From: Lampropedia puyangensis
Lineage (GTDB): Bacteria > Pseudomonadota > Gammaproteobacteria > Burkholderiales > Burkholderiaceae_C
DNA length: 64,000 bases
Direction of reading: 5' to 3'
Assembly (NCBI RefSeq): GCF_004833285.1
Contig: NZ_STFG01000006.1
Coordinates: 108,854-172,853 of the forward strand
Below the pieces are notes generated by a model. It was not told the origin of the DNA. It searched no databases and was given only the letters and a program-made list of their open reading frames with translations. Shown here in pieces: positions 48,303-56,812 of this stretch (position 1 is its first letter; each line of letters opens with the position of its first letter). The position numbers and the translations under genes were made by a program.

Positions 48303-49546
48303 GAGTAGAACGCACACAAATACTAATCATCGGAGCGGGGCCATCAGGAGCTGTTGCGGCGGGCATGCTTCGGCAACGCGGCTATGACGTCATGATCGTC
48401 GAAAAGCAAACATTCCCACGCTTCTCAATTGGCGAAAGCCTGCTGCCTCAGTGCATGACTTTCATTGAAGAAGCCGGTATGCTGCAAGCCGTTGTACAAG
48501 AAGGCTTCCAGTTCAAAAATGGAGCGGCCTTTGCGCGTGGAAATCACTACACAGAATTTGATTTCCGCGAAAAATTCACCTCTGGTTGGGGCACTACTTA
48601 CCAAGTGCAACGGGCACGCTTTGACCATGTTTTAGCGCTTGAGGCACAAAAGCAAGGCGCAGACCTTCGCTTTGAGCATGAAGTGCTTGCAGTCGATTTC
48701 GCAGACGAACGCCCACGGATTCAAATTACTTCTTCCGATACCCAGGAGTACACCGTCGAGTGCGATTTTGTTTTAGATGCCAGCGGCTATGGTCGCGTGC
48801 TGGCTCGGTTGCTCAATCTGGAGTATCCGTCCAATTTCCCTGTTCGTGGAGCCTTGTTTACCCACATCACCGATCAAATTCAATTGGCTAATCCTTTATT
48901 TGATCGCCAAAAAATTCGCATTTCTGTACACCCTCAACATCAAGATGTCTGGTATTGGACAATCCCATTCTCTAATGGTCGTTGCTCCCAAGGAGTTGTC
49001 GCCAGTGCAGATTTTCTCAAATGCATTGAAGGCAATGAAACGCAACAGTTGCGCACCTTGGTACAGCAAGAGCCTGGCCTGTCACATTTGTTAGAGCACG
49101 CAGTGTGGGACACTCCCGCACGCAGCATCATCGGCTACAGTGCCAATGTTAAATCTCTACATGGCAAAGGCTTTGCCCTTCTAGGTAATGCAGGCGAATT
49201 CCTTGACCCAGTCTTCTCCAGTGGAGTCACCATTGCACTAAAGTCTGCACATCTGGCTTCGCAGTGCCTGGATCGCCATCTGAAAGGAAGCACTGTTGAT
49301 TGGGAAAGTGACTATGCCATGCCACTCAAACGCGGGGTAGATACATTTCGCGTATTTGTCGAGGGCTGGTATTCAGGCCAATTTCAAGATGTGGTATTCC
49401 ATCCCAATCCCTCGCCACAAATCAAGAGCATGATCAGCTCTATTCTTGCGGGCTATGCTTGGGACATAAAAAATCCCTATGTTGAGCAGCCACAACGGCG
49501 CTTGACCACACTGGCACAAGTAAGTCGCCAAGGCACCACTCACTAA
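48299..49546 (+). CDS. FAD-dependent halogenase-like oxidoreductase
   Basis: A 415-residue flavoprotein. The FAD loop is ILIIGAGPSGAVAAG, followed by PRFSIGESLLP. It has the flavin-halogenase motif WxWxIP at W218-P223 (VWYWTIPF). A lysine, K73, lies in EGFQFKNGAAF at about the place of the catalytic lysine of phenol and pyrrole halogenases. GNAGEFLDPVFSSG is typical of this branch. Halogenases are known in xanthomonadin clusters. Halogenation, ring hydroxylation or polyene desaturation are all possible here. The start is a TTG after GGGGAG, overlapping the exporter stop. Confidence 0.85.
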   Translation: MRVERTQILIIGAGPSGAVAAGMLRQRGYDVMIVEKQTFPRFSIGESLLPQCMTFIEEAGMLQAVVQEGFQFKNGAAFARGNHYTEFDFREKFTSGWGTTYQVQRARFDHVLALEAQKQGADLRFEHEVLAVDFADERPRIQITSSDTQEYTVECDFVLDASGYGRVLARLLNLEYPSNFPVRGALFTHITDQIQLANPLFDRQKIRISVHPQHQDVWYWTIPFSNGRCSQGVVASADFLKCIEGNETQQLRTLVQQEPGLSHLLEHAVWDTPARSIIGYSANVKSLHGKGFALLGNAGEFLDPVFSSGVTIALKSAHLASQCLDRHLKGSTVDWESDYAMPLKRGVDTFRVFVEGWYSGQFQDVVFHPNPSPQIKSMISSILAGYAWDIKNPYVEQPQRRLTTLAQVSRQGTTH

Positions 49547-49553
49547 AAATCAC

Positions 49554-50216
49554 ATGCTGAGAGACTCTTTCACGCCATCCATTGCCTCTCGTCGCAGCCC
49601 AGCATTCCTACAGCGGCCACAAAAGGTTTCTGCATGCCTGCTCGCAGCGTTTTACCTCAGCGGCTGCAGCAGTTTAGCGATATCTGCAGCCGACGACCAA
49701 CGACCTGTACTGCAATTGAGCCCCAAGCAGCTACAACAAGACTTGGAGCTTGTGCAGCGAATGCAAATCAACCGTTCTGGCAACAACAGTCGCAGCTTCG
49801 ATGCCCTGCTAGAGGCAGACAAACAAACAGTACAACTGGCAATCTTGCAACTTAACCAAACCATTGCCGTACTGCAATGGGATGGAGACACTCTCCAAAC
49901 ACGCTTAGCTCCGGGGTGGCCTCAAGTCATTCCTGCAGAGCAACTGCTTAGCGATTTGCAATACGTATGGTGGCCTGCTCAAGCTATTGCTCAAGCCATG
50001 CCCGAAGGCTGGAGATTGCTTGAAAGTGCAGGGACCAGAACGCTCAATCACAACGGTCACAACGTACTACTCATTCAAGCGCAGCGTTTAGACCAGCACA
50101 ATACCCACATTACGCTCACAGATGCCAACGCCAACTACACCGTCACGCTGTCTGTACAAGGCGGCAGCCCCAGCTATGCCTTGACGAAGGACATCACATC
50201 GACAACCACACCATGA
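49554..50216 (+). CDS. DUF3261-type lipoprotein
   Basis: A 220-residue lipoprotein. The lipobox LSGC ends a hydrophobic segment near residue 38 (LLAAFYLSGC), preceded by an unusually long, basic leader. The mature part fits the DUF3261 family, with LELVQRMQINR and LQYVWWPAQAIAQAMPEGWRL. The family occurs in aryl polyene clusters between the exporter and the ketosynthase; its role is unknown, but an outer-membrane location is expected. The ketosynthase gene overlaps by 4 bases. Confidence 0.8.
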   Translation: MLRDSFTPSIASRRSPAFLQRPQKVSACLLAAFYLSGCSSLAISAADDQRPVLQLSPKQLQQDLELVQRMQINRSGNNSRSFDALLEADKQTVQLAILQLNQTIAVLQWDGDTLQTRLAPGWPQVIPAEQLLSDLQYVWWPAQAIAQAMPEGWRLLESAGTRTLNHNGHNVLLIQAQRLDQHNTHITLTDANANYTVTLSVQGGSPSYALTKDITSTTTP

Positions 50217-51430
50217 ATACCTTGACTTACCTCAACCATTTAGGCATTACATGCGCCTTAGGTGACGGTGTGGATGCTGTGCGTCAATCATTGCTGAGCT
50301 CTCACACGCCTCATAGCATGACTTGCAGCGAGGCTTACTCTGCTCCTGGTCAAGGCCCACTCATGCTGGGTATCGTGCACGAACCTTTAGCGACGCTAAC
50401 ACTCCCTGCCCCTTATCAAACACGCTGTAATGCCCTACTCTGGCAAGCAGCAGCCCCTTTAACAACACATCTTGATGCTTGCAAAGCGCGGTATGGCGCT
50501 GATCGAATTGCGGTAATTCTAGGCGTCAGCACCTCAGGCCTACCAGAAGGCGAATCAGCCAGACGCTACTGGAACGAACATGCCTGTTGGCCTGATTCTT
50601 TTGATTACGCACAGCAAGAACTTGGGCAACCCGCACAATTTCTCGCTGCACACTGGCAATTGAATGGGCCTGCTTACACCATTGCCACGGCCTGCTCCTC
50701 TGGCGCAAAAGCGTTAGCAGCCGGTGCACGCCTGCTGCAAGCGAACTTGGCCGACATCGTGATTGCCGGTGGCTGTGACGTTCTAAGTCAGTTCACAATA
50801 GCAGGATTCTCTGCGTTAGAGTCTGTATCTAATGAGCGCTGTCAACCACTCTCGCGCAATCGCCAAGGTATCAACTTAGGAGAAGCGGCCAGTGTTTTCT
50901 TGATGAGTCGCGAGCCTGCTGCAAATATCAGTTGCGCCGAACAGCTTGTGCTGGCTGGCTGGGGGGAAACCGGAGACGCCCACCATCTATCAGCACCAGA
51001 TCCGAGTGGACAAGGAGCTATTCGAGCCATGCAAAAGGCTCTACAGCATGCAGGCATCACCGGTCAAGATATTGACTACATCAACTTGCACGGAACAGCC
51101 ACCCAACAGAATGACGCCATGGAAGCGCTAGCGGTAGCGCATGTTTTCGGCAGTTCAGTGCCCGTTAGCTCAACTAAACCGCTTACTGGGCACACCCTTG
51201 CCGCAGCTGGCGCATTAGAGGCTGCTTTTGCTTGGCTGTGTTTGCGCGACAATCCGCATGGGCGTCTACCGCCACACTGGTGGGATGGTCAATACGATCA
51301 AACACTGCCACCAATCTCCCCTGTGCCCCCGAATTTTCAGCTTGGCCGTCCAGCCCGGTACATTATGAGCAACTCCTTTGCGTTTGGAGGCAACAATGCC
51401 TGCCTCATTCTTGGACGTGGCCCACTATGA
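50213..51430 (+). CDS. apeO: Beta-ketoacyl-ACP synthase (ApeO)
   Basis: A 405-residue ketosynthase with a complete active site: C161 (TACSSGA), H293 (NLHGTATQQND) and H327 (KPLTGHTLAAAG). It should extend the aryl-primed chain by two carbons from malonyl-ACP, paired with the chain-length-factor-like ApeC, as in the Xenorhabdus type II system. The ATG overlaps the lipoprotein stop. The C-terminal FGGNNACLIL is standard for the family. Confidence 0.92.
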   Translation: MNTLTYLNHLGITCALGDGVDAVRQSLLSSHTPHSMTCSEAYSAPGQGPLMLGIVHEPLATLTLPAPYQTRCNALLWQAAAPLTTHLDACKARYGADRIAVILGVSTSGLPEGESARRYWNEHACWPDSFDYAQQELGQPAQFLAAHWQLNGPAYTIATACSSGAKALAAGARLLQANLADIVIAGGCDVLSQFTIAGFSALESVSNERCQPLSRNRQGINLGEAASVFLMSREPAANISCAEQLVLAGWGETGDAHHLSAPDPSGQGAIRAMQKALQHAGITGQDIDYINLHGTATQQNDAMEALAVAHVFGSSVPVSSTKPLTGHTLAAAGALEAAFAWLCLRDNPHGRLPPHWWDGQYDQTLPPISPVPPNFQLGRPARYIMSNSFAFGGNNACLILGRGPL

Positions 51431-51903
51431 AACCCCTATCCGACTCAACACTGACGATTCAAACAGTGGAAGACATCATGGACGTACGTCCTTTCGTCCC
51501 TCACAGAGAAAACATGCTGTGGCTGGACAAAATTGTCCATATAGATGCCCAGCACGCGCATGCGCAGGCGACTCTTAAGCATGACAGTATGTTCATCCGG
51601 GACGACAATTCCATCCCGATCTGGGTTTGTATTGAATACATGGCTCAAACTGTTGCGGCATGGGCTGGCAATCAATCTCAACAGCAACAACAGCCCGCTA
51701 AAATCGGCTACCTTCTAGGAACTCGGCGCTTCAACACCACGCGCCATCAACTAAAAACAGGAGACGTTCTCGATATCCATGCAAAGATGGAGTTGCAGGC
51801 AGAAAATGGACTTGGCATGTTTACGTGTGAAGTTGTCATTCGCAATCAACGAGTAGCTACGGCCAATCTCTCTGTTTTTCAGCCGCCTGAATCAATGCCA
51901 TAA
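51427..51903 (+). CDS. apeP: Hotdog dehydratase (ApeP)
   Basis: A 158-residue hotdog protein related to 3-hydroxydecanoyl-ACP dehydratases. The N-terminal part reads VRPFVPHRENMLWLDKIVHID and the central helix IWVCIEYMAQTVAAWAGNQ, where the catalytic acidic residue is expected. It pairs with ApeI as a dehydratase in the polyene cycle in Xenorhabdus. Its ATG overlaps the ketosynthase stop (ATGA at 51427), and a longer frame to 51232 is a shadow. Confidence 0.9.
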   Translation: MKPLSDSTLTIQTVEDIMDVRPFVPHRENMLWLDKIVHIDAQHAHAQATLKHDSMFIRDDNSIPIWVCIEYMAQTVAAWAGNQSQQQQQPAKIGYLLGTRRFNTTRHQLKTGDVLDIHAKMELQAENGLGMFTCEVVIRNQRVATANLSVFQPPESMP

Positions 51904-51943
51904 CTGTGCCTAGATACGAAAGAAAAGAGAACATTTTTAACTT

Positions 51944-52387
51944 ATGCATTGCACTCGATTCACTCTTGCCATATTCCCCATTTCATTTTTGCTGTTCGGT
52001 TGCACCTCTTTGTCAGTAACGCCTGTCTCTGCCTCAGATGTGGCGAACCTAAAACACATCTGCATTAAAAATAACCCATTAGTCAAAGTGACAGATTTTG
52101 TACAGGTGCTTGAACATGGTTTGTCACGGCATGGCATTACCAGTGAGGTATACCAAGGCATGGTTCCGCAGCATTGCGAGTACACACTTAGCTACACAGC
52201 CTTACGCTCTTGGGACATCACGCCTTACCTGTCTGAAGCAGAGCTCACGTTGCAACACGGTAGCCGTCAAATTGCAAAAGCCAACTACCATCTCAAAGGT
52301 AAGGGCGGCTTATCCCTAACCAAGTGGAACAGTACCAAAAGCAAAATAGATCCTGTTATAGACCAGTTGCTGGCACACAAATCGTGA
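51944..52387 (+). CDS. Small lipoprotein, Sbal_3080-like
   Basis: A 147-residue lipoprotein. The lipobox FGCTS follows a short hydrophobic segment (residues 5-20). The mature part has [15 protein letters not shown] and a C-terminal region rich in charged residues. It resembles a small lipoprotein family named after Shewanella Sbal_3080; function unknown. It sits between the dehydratase and ketoreductase genes, where E. coli has none, so it is an accessory gene. Its stop overlaps the next ATG. Confidence 0.75.
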   Translation: MHCTRFTLAIFPISFLLFGCTSLSVTPVSASDVANLKHICIKNNPLVKVTDFVQVLEHGLSRHGITSEVYQGMVPQHCEYTLSYTALRSWDITPYLSEAELTLQHGSRQIAKANYHLKGKGGLSLTKWNSTKSKIDPVIDQLLAHKS

Positions 52388-53163
52388 TGAATACGAACGA
52401 AACGGGGAACATGAGTGATTCAACCGATATGTCGCGTGGCCGTACTGTGCTTGTCACAGGATCTAGTCGTGGCATTGGCAAAGCCATCGCCTTACAACTC
52501 GCTCGGGAAGGCTACCAAGTCGTCTTGCATTGCCGCAATCAATTAACACAAGCTCAAGAAGTTAAAAGCACCATTGAATCCTTAGGCTCTAGCGCGCGCA
52601 TCCTGCAGTTTGACATAGCGGACCGAGAGGCATGTGCCAACGTGTTAGAAGCAGACATTCAAATGCATGGTGCATATTACGCCGCAGTTTGTAATGCTGG
52701 AATTGCTCAAGACAATGCATTCCCGGCCTTATCTGGTGATGACTGGGATAATGTGATTCATACGAATCTCGACAGTTTTTACAACGTCCTTCAGCCCATC
52801 ATCATGCCGATGATTCAACGCCGTAAACCTGGTCGTATCGTCACCTTATCGTCTGTCTCTGGCATTGTGGGAAACCGTGGTCAAGTGAATTACAGTGCCG
52901 CCAAAGCAGGCATCATTGGTGCAAGCAAAGCGCTTGCTGTAGAGCTCGCAAAGCGCAAAATTACTGTCAATTGTGTAGCTCCAGGTCTAATAGAGACTGA
53001 TATGGTCGATGCCCATGTACAAGAAGAGGCGCTCAAAATTATTCCAACTCAACGCATGGGACGGCCGGAAGAAGTCGCAGCGACAGTGGCATTCTTACTT
53101 TCAAATGGCGCTGCTTATATCACCCGACAAGTCATTGCTGTCGATGGAGGTATGACCGGATGA
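52387..53163 (+). CDS. apeQ: 3-ketoacyl-ACP reductase, FabG-like (ApeQ)
   Basis: A 258-residue short-chain dehydrogenase. The NADPH loop is [11 protein letters not shown], the catalytic triad lies in LSSVSGIVG and NYSAAKAG (Ser, Tyr, Lys), and [10 protein letters not shown] and [10 protein letters not shown] are FabG-typical. It reduces the 3-ketoacyl-ACP in each elongation cycle. I start at the ATG at 52387, overlapping the previous stop; an internal ATG at 52411 with GGGG close by is possible. The next gene overlaps by 4 bases. Confidence 0.92.
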   Translation: MNTNETGNMSDSTDMSRGRTVLVTGSSRGIGKAIALQLAREGYQVVLHCRNQLTQAQEVKSTIESLGSSARILQFDIADREACANVLEADIQMHGAYYAAVCNAGIAQDNAFPALSGDDWDNVIHTNLDSFYNVLQPIIMPMIQRRKPGRIVTLSSVSGIVGNRGQVNYSAAKAGIIGASKALAVELAKRKITVNCVAPGLIETDMVDAHVQEEALKIIPTQRMGRPEEVAATVAFLLSNGAAYITRQVIAVDGGMTG

Positions 53164-54407
53164 AGCCCACCTCCACAGGTTTAAAACGTGTCGTTGTTAC
53201 AGGTGTCGGAGTGCTCAGCCCGTTAGGGCATGACTGGCCAACCGTTTTGGCCAATCTCAAGGCTGGAAAAAACTTAGTTCAGCGCATGGATGCATGGGAT
53301 AAATACGACGGCCTACTGACTCGCTTGGGCGTCCCATGTGCACCCTTTGAGTTACCTGCGCATTACAACCGCAAGACGATGCGCAGCATGGGACGGGTTG
53401 CCGTGCTAGGTGTACGCGCCAGCGAAATGGCGTTAGAAAGCGCGGGATTGCTAGGATCAGAATTGCTCTCCAGCGGCCATATGGGCATATCCTTTGGCTC
53501 ATCTATCGGCTCACCTGATGCTATTGGCGAATGCTGCGCTATGTTAACGCGCAACTCCACAGAAGGAATCAACGCAAATACGTACATCAAACTGATGTCA
53601 CACACAGCAACAGTCAATATTGGTGTGTTCTTTGGCATCCGCGGACGTGTAATCACAACTTCGAGTGCATGCACCGCTGGCAGTCAAGGGATTGGCTATG
53701 CATTTGAAGCCATTCAAAGTGGCCGGCAAGTGGCCATGCTCGCTGGGGGCGCTGAAGAATTACATGCTATTGATGCGGCCATTTTTGACACGCTGTTTGC
53801 CACCAGTACGCGCAACAGCCATCCAGAGTTAACGCCTCGCCCATTCGACAAGCAGCGCGATGGCTTGGTGCTCGGCGAAGGAGCGTGCACATTGGTATTA
53901 GAGGAGCTCTCACATGCACAAGCACGTGGAGCTCATATTCTGGGAGAAATCATTGGTTTTGGTACCAATAGCGATGGCGCCCATGTCACACGCCCATCAT
54001 CGGAAACCATGGCTCAAGCGATGCGATTAGCATTGGCAAATGCGGGAATCTCAGCAAACGACGTAGGCTATATCAACGCCCATGGAACAGCAACCGATCA
54101 AGGCGACATTGCCGAATCACACGCCACTTTAGCTGTATTAGGCGATCAAATCCCAATCAGTACACAAAAGAGCTATATCGGCCATACGCTTGGTGCCTGC
54201 GGAGCGTTAGAAACTTGGATGAGCCTCGAGATGATGCGGGAAAAATGGTTTGCCCCCACTCTAAACCTTGACCACATTGACCCTCAATGTGCCTCTTTAA
54301 ACTACATTCGAGGCGCAGGCATCACGTTAGAAGTTGATACCTGCATGTCTAACAACTTTGCCTTTGGTGGTATTAACACTAGTTTGATTCTGCGCAAGTT
54401 TGACTGA
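53160..54407 (+). CDS. apeR: Beta-ketoacyl-ACP synthase II-type (ApeR)
   Basis: A 415-residue FabF-like ketosynthase with a complete Cys-His-His site: C171 (SSACTAGS), H308 ([11 protein letters not shown]) and H342 ([11 protein letters not shown]). A second full ketosynthase is usual in aryl polyene clusters; it may start or finish chains rather than run the main cycle (inference). It overlaps the reductase stop by 4 bases. It is the last enzyme gene of the pigment operon. Confidence 0.92.
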   Translation: MKPTSTGLKRVVVTGVGVLSPLGHDWPTVLANLKAGKNLVQRMDAWDKYDGLLTRLGVPCAPFELPAHYNRKTMRSMGRVAVLGVRASEMALESAGLLGSELLSSGHMGISFGSSIGSPDAIGECCAMLTRNSTEGINANTYIKLMSHTATVNIGVFFGIRGRVITTSSACTAGSQGIGYAFEAIQSGRQVAMLAGGAEELHAIDAAIFDTLFATSTRNSHPELTPRPFDKQRDGLVLGEGACTLVLEELSHAQARGAHILGEIIGFGTNSDGAHVTRPSSETMAQAMRLALANAGISANDVGYINAHGTATDQGDIAESHATLAVLGDQIPISTQKSYIGHTLGACGALETWMSLEMMREKWFAPTLNLDHIDPQCASLNYIRGAGITLEVDTCMSNNFAFGGINTSLILRKFD

Positions 54408-54467
54408 CTGGACGCCGCTTATTTTCAGGTGCCATTCAATAAGCACCATCTTTCATGGAGAATCCCA

Positions 54468-54920
54468 ATGAACCACTCCCTATCCCATATTTTATTGAGT
54501 ACAACCCTATGCACAACTGCGCTGTTCAGTTCAACAGCCTTTGCTCGCGATACAGCCAACCATTTCCCTTTTGCTGATGTGATTGCCCTAGGCCAAGCAG
54601 AAGGCAAACTCGATGGTAGCGTGCAGTTTTTCCTTAAAGGGCAAAACACACCTGCTATCAGCCAACGTCTAAGCACTGATAGCACAAATAAAAAAACCAA
54701 TGGTGTTGGCAAATCAGATGAAGTAGCGTGCCAGTGGGTTGCGCTATCTGCATTGATTGCGCTACAAGACAAAGCCAAGTCACTTGGCGCTAATGCTGTT
54801 GTGGATATCGTCAGCAATTACAAAAAAATCGAATATGCCAGTCCCACAAACTATGAATGCCACTCAGGAGCAATCATGTCTGGAGTCGCACTCAAAGGCA
54901 CTTATGCCAAGACACGCTGA
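54468..54920 (+). CDS. Exported excinuclease-like small protein (aryl polyene-associated)
   Basis: A 150-residue exported protein. The signal peptide ends FSSTAFA, and the mature part has the motif SLGANAVVDIVSNYKK and two cysteines (EVACQW; YECHSG) that may form a disulphide. Proteins of this type are often mislabelled as excinuclease subunits and occur at the end of aryl polyene clusters. Function unknown. GGAGAATCCCA before the ATG at 54468 sets the start; the frame opens 13 codons earlier. It lies 60 bp after ApeR and may share its operon. Confidence 0.78.
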   Translation: MNHSLSHILLSTTLCTTALFSSTAFARDTANHFPFADVIALGQAEGKLDGSVQFFLKGQNTPAISQRLSTDSTNKKTNGVGKSDEVACQWVALSALIALQDKAKSLGANAVVDIVSNYKKIEYASPTNYECHSGAIMSGVALKGTYAKTR

Positions 54921-55261
54921 GTACAAAAACATATAACTTCAAGGTCAACGCTAACAGTTAACACACCAAACGCCAGCAGTTACATCGTTAACTTTTGGCG
55001 TTGACCTCGCAACCATGCCGCATAAGCAAAAGCCTTTGCAGGCCAATCGCACGGCTTGGACTTTGCCTCACCCCCATTGCACGTAGTCTTGGCTCAAAGG
55101 TACGAACTCCATGATTCTTCTTGCCAATTAAATCTACAACCGTCCAGACTGCGGCTTAGAGCATTCTTGCACGCATCGACTGCTGCGGCCAGACTCAGCG
55201 AGTCATGCATCTGATGGTATCTAGCTTTTGATAATTAAGTCGCTAGGGAGGCGACAAAACA
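54921..55261. other. Intergenic region after the pigment cluster
   Basis: 341 bp between the exported protein and the SPFH gene. It holds the inverted repeat at 54942-55007 and, near 55200-55250, the AT-rich run before the next gene, including TAATTAAG, a plausible promoter region. No coding frame is credible. Confidence 0.45.
54942..55007. repeat. Nested inverted repeat at the end of the pigment operon
   Basis: Outer arms AGGTCAACGC and GCGTTGACCT (10 bp, perfect) enclose inner arms AGTTAAC and GTTAACT (7 bp). There is no T-run after it, so it is not a classic terminator. It begins 22 bp past the last stop codon. Transcription end, RNA stability element or protein site are all possible. Confidence 0.6.
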
Positions 55262-56146
55262 ATGACAACAATGAATCGGTTTCACACACTTTTTTTACTA
55301 ACAGCCGCAGCCTTTGCACTGGCAGCATGCGGCGAGCGTGTGGAAGTTCCTCCTGCGCACGTGGGCAAGATCATGACCAAAGACGGGTACCAAGACAACT
55401 TGATCCCAACCTCCAAATTTCGCTTATCGCCTTGTTGGGCATATTGTGATCGCCTCGTCATGCTGGATGTATCTGACAAGGCATACCAAGAGTCCATGAC
55501 TATTTTCATTCCTGAGGACAAACTCAATCTGGAGGTGGTCGTTCGCGCAACACTCAGTGTGAATCCGAAAAGAACAGCAGAGCTGTTCAATGCGATTGCC
55601 CCACAGGAAACCAGTGCCGACACCTCCTTGATCGCCAATGAACAGGTCTACAAAACCTACGCAAGCCAAATCATTCAGGCTGAAGTGCGGGAATACCTGA
55701 GCCAATACAGCATCAGCCAGATCGCCTCAAGCAATGAAAAAATCAATGCAGATTTACGCACCAGATTGAGCAATGCTATTGAAACGCGCACACCATTTTC
55801 CGTACGCCATGTTGGCATTACCAATCTGAAATACCCAGAGATCATCACAAAAGCCCAGGAAGCGGCAGCTGAGCGGCGTGAAGCAATCCAGCAAGAAGAA
55901 GCCCAGACACAGGTTTCTGCTGCACGGTTAGAGCGTGAATTGAGTGAAGCACGCATGCAGCGCGCCATTGAGAAAGAAAAAGCAGAAACCGAAGCCCTTG
56001 CCCAATCCACTTTGGCCGCCGCAGTAGATGGGCGCGTACTTGAATTACGCAAACTTGAAAATCAACGTGCCTGGATTGAAAAATGGGATGGCCGACTGCC
56101 AACCACCTCTTTGGGAGACGCCATCCCCATGGTCAACCTCCAATGA
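55262..56146 (+). CDS. SPFH/prohibitin-domain lipoprotein
   Basis: A 294-residue protein. The lipobox LAAC follows a short hydrophobic segment (residues 8-22). An SPFH-type domain covers about 30-190 (VPPAHVGKIMTKDGYQ; VVVRATLSVNP; FSVRHVGITNLKYPEII), and a charged helical region with heptad-like spacing at 190-265 (EAAAERREAIQQEEAQTQV) is a likely coiled coil. SPFH proteins scaffold membranes, usually via a transmembrane helix; a lipid anchor is unusual. GGAGG stands 10 bases before the ATG. A small membrane protein gene overlaps its end. Function unknown. Confidence 0.85.
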   Translation: MTTMNRFHTLFLLTAAAFALAACGERVEVPPAHVGKIMTKDGYQDNLIPTSKFRLSPCWAYCDRLVMLDVSDKAYQESMTIFIPEDKLNLEVVVRATLSVNPKRTAELFNAIAPQETSADTSLIANEQVYKTYASQIIQAEVREYLSQYSISQIASSNEKINADLRTRLSNAIETRTPFSVRHVGITNLKYPEIITKAQEAAAERREAIQQEEAQTQVSAARLERELSEARMQRAIEKEKAETEALAQSTLAAAVDGRVLELRKLENQRAWIEKWDGRLPTTSLGDAIPMVNLQ

Positions 56147-56430
56147 CTGGCCTGCTCAACCTTGTCACGTTGATTTGTGCGCTGGTGGCTCTGTGGTCGA
56201 TCTGGAAGCGTCAATGGAAACTGCTCATTGCCGTTTGCATTGCGTTTGCCATATACACCGTTCTGCAGCCCTCTTATCTGCCCAAGGGATCTGTTCCGCG
56301 CAGCGAAGTACCGCCATTCCCCCCCAAAGAGGCTCAGATAGAAGATAGAAACAGCAGGCCTGTACCGATTGAAGAACGAGCGCGTCAACGCGACGAGTCG
56401 ATTCAAAACGGCTTGCCGTTTTTGCGATGA
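56143..56430 (+). CDS. Small membrane protein, partner of the SPFH gene
   Basis: A 95-residue protein. The N-terminal half has two hydrophobic helices (LLNLVTLICALVALWSIW; LLIAVCIAFAIYTVL), and the C-terminal half is polar and proline-rich (EVPPFPPKE), then charged. The ATG overlaps the SPFH stop codon (ATGA), so the two proteins are probably made together, perhaps as a complex. I recognise no family. The terminator at 56463 ends this unit. Confidence 0.7.
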   Translation: MTGLLNLVTLICALVALWSIWKRQWKLLIAVCIAFAIYTVLQPSYLPKGSVPRSEVPPFPPKEAQIEDRNSRPVPIEERARQRDESIQNGLPFLR

Positions 56431-56462
56431 GTAGCATCGCGGCTCTTGTGCAATCCACAAAC

Positions 56463-56491
56463 AAAAAGCAGCTTTTGAAGCTGCTTTTTTT
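56463..56491 (+). terminator. Strong rho-independent terminator
   Basis: AAAAAGCAGCTT and AAGCTGCTTTTT form a 12-bp stem with a TTG loop, followed by further T. It sits 32 bp after the small membrane protein gene and can work in both directions, so it may also end the tRNA transcript. Confidence 0.88.
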
Positions 56492-56502
56492 ATTGAATGC
56501 TT

Positions 56503-56579
56503 TGGTAGGCCCAGCAGGGCTCGAACCTGCGACCAAAGGATTATGAGTCCTCTGCTCTAACCAACTGAGCTATAGGCCC
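56503..56579 (-). tRNA. tRNA with CAU anticodon (Met or Ile2)
   Basis: The minus strand folds into a standard 77-base tRNA. The acceptor stem starts GGGCCTA, the D arm is GCTCAGTTGGTTAGAGC, the anticodon arm contains ACTCATAAT with anticodon CAT, the T arm contains GGTTCGAGCC, and the 3' CCA is encoded. G1 pairs with U72. A CAU anticodon serves elongator methionine, or isoleucine AUA if the C is lysidinylated; the sequence does not decide between them. Confidence 0.95.
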
Positions 56580-56812
56580 GACCCAAGCGAGGCATTATAG
56601 GGCACCGAAATACCATCAAAGTAGATTTAACCGCCTTGCATATAGTTGATTGTTTCTTTTTTTCATACGATCAATCTACAGATGATGTATTTATCTACCA
56701 ATGCACTGTTTCTAGAATAACTCTGTGCCAGATGTACAGGACACCTGCATTCCTGCTTTTGGCTTAATTCATATTGCAGTGCTTTGTAGTCCCGTTTGAA
56801 AAGGAACATGTT

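Noticed and set aside
54468..54920. Excinuclease ABC subunit annotation for the last pigment-cluster gene
   Set aside because: It is a 150-residue exported protein with a signal peptide and no ATPase or nuclease motif; the label is a database carry-over.
54942..55007. Inverted repeat read as an integron attC site
   Set aside because: It lacks the conserved RYYYAAC and GTTRRRY ends in the right spacing, and no integrase or cassette array is nearby.
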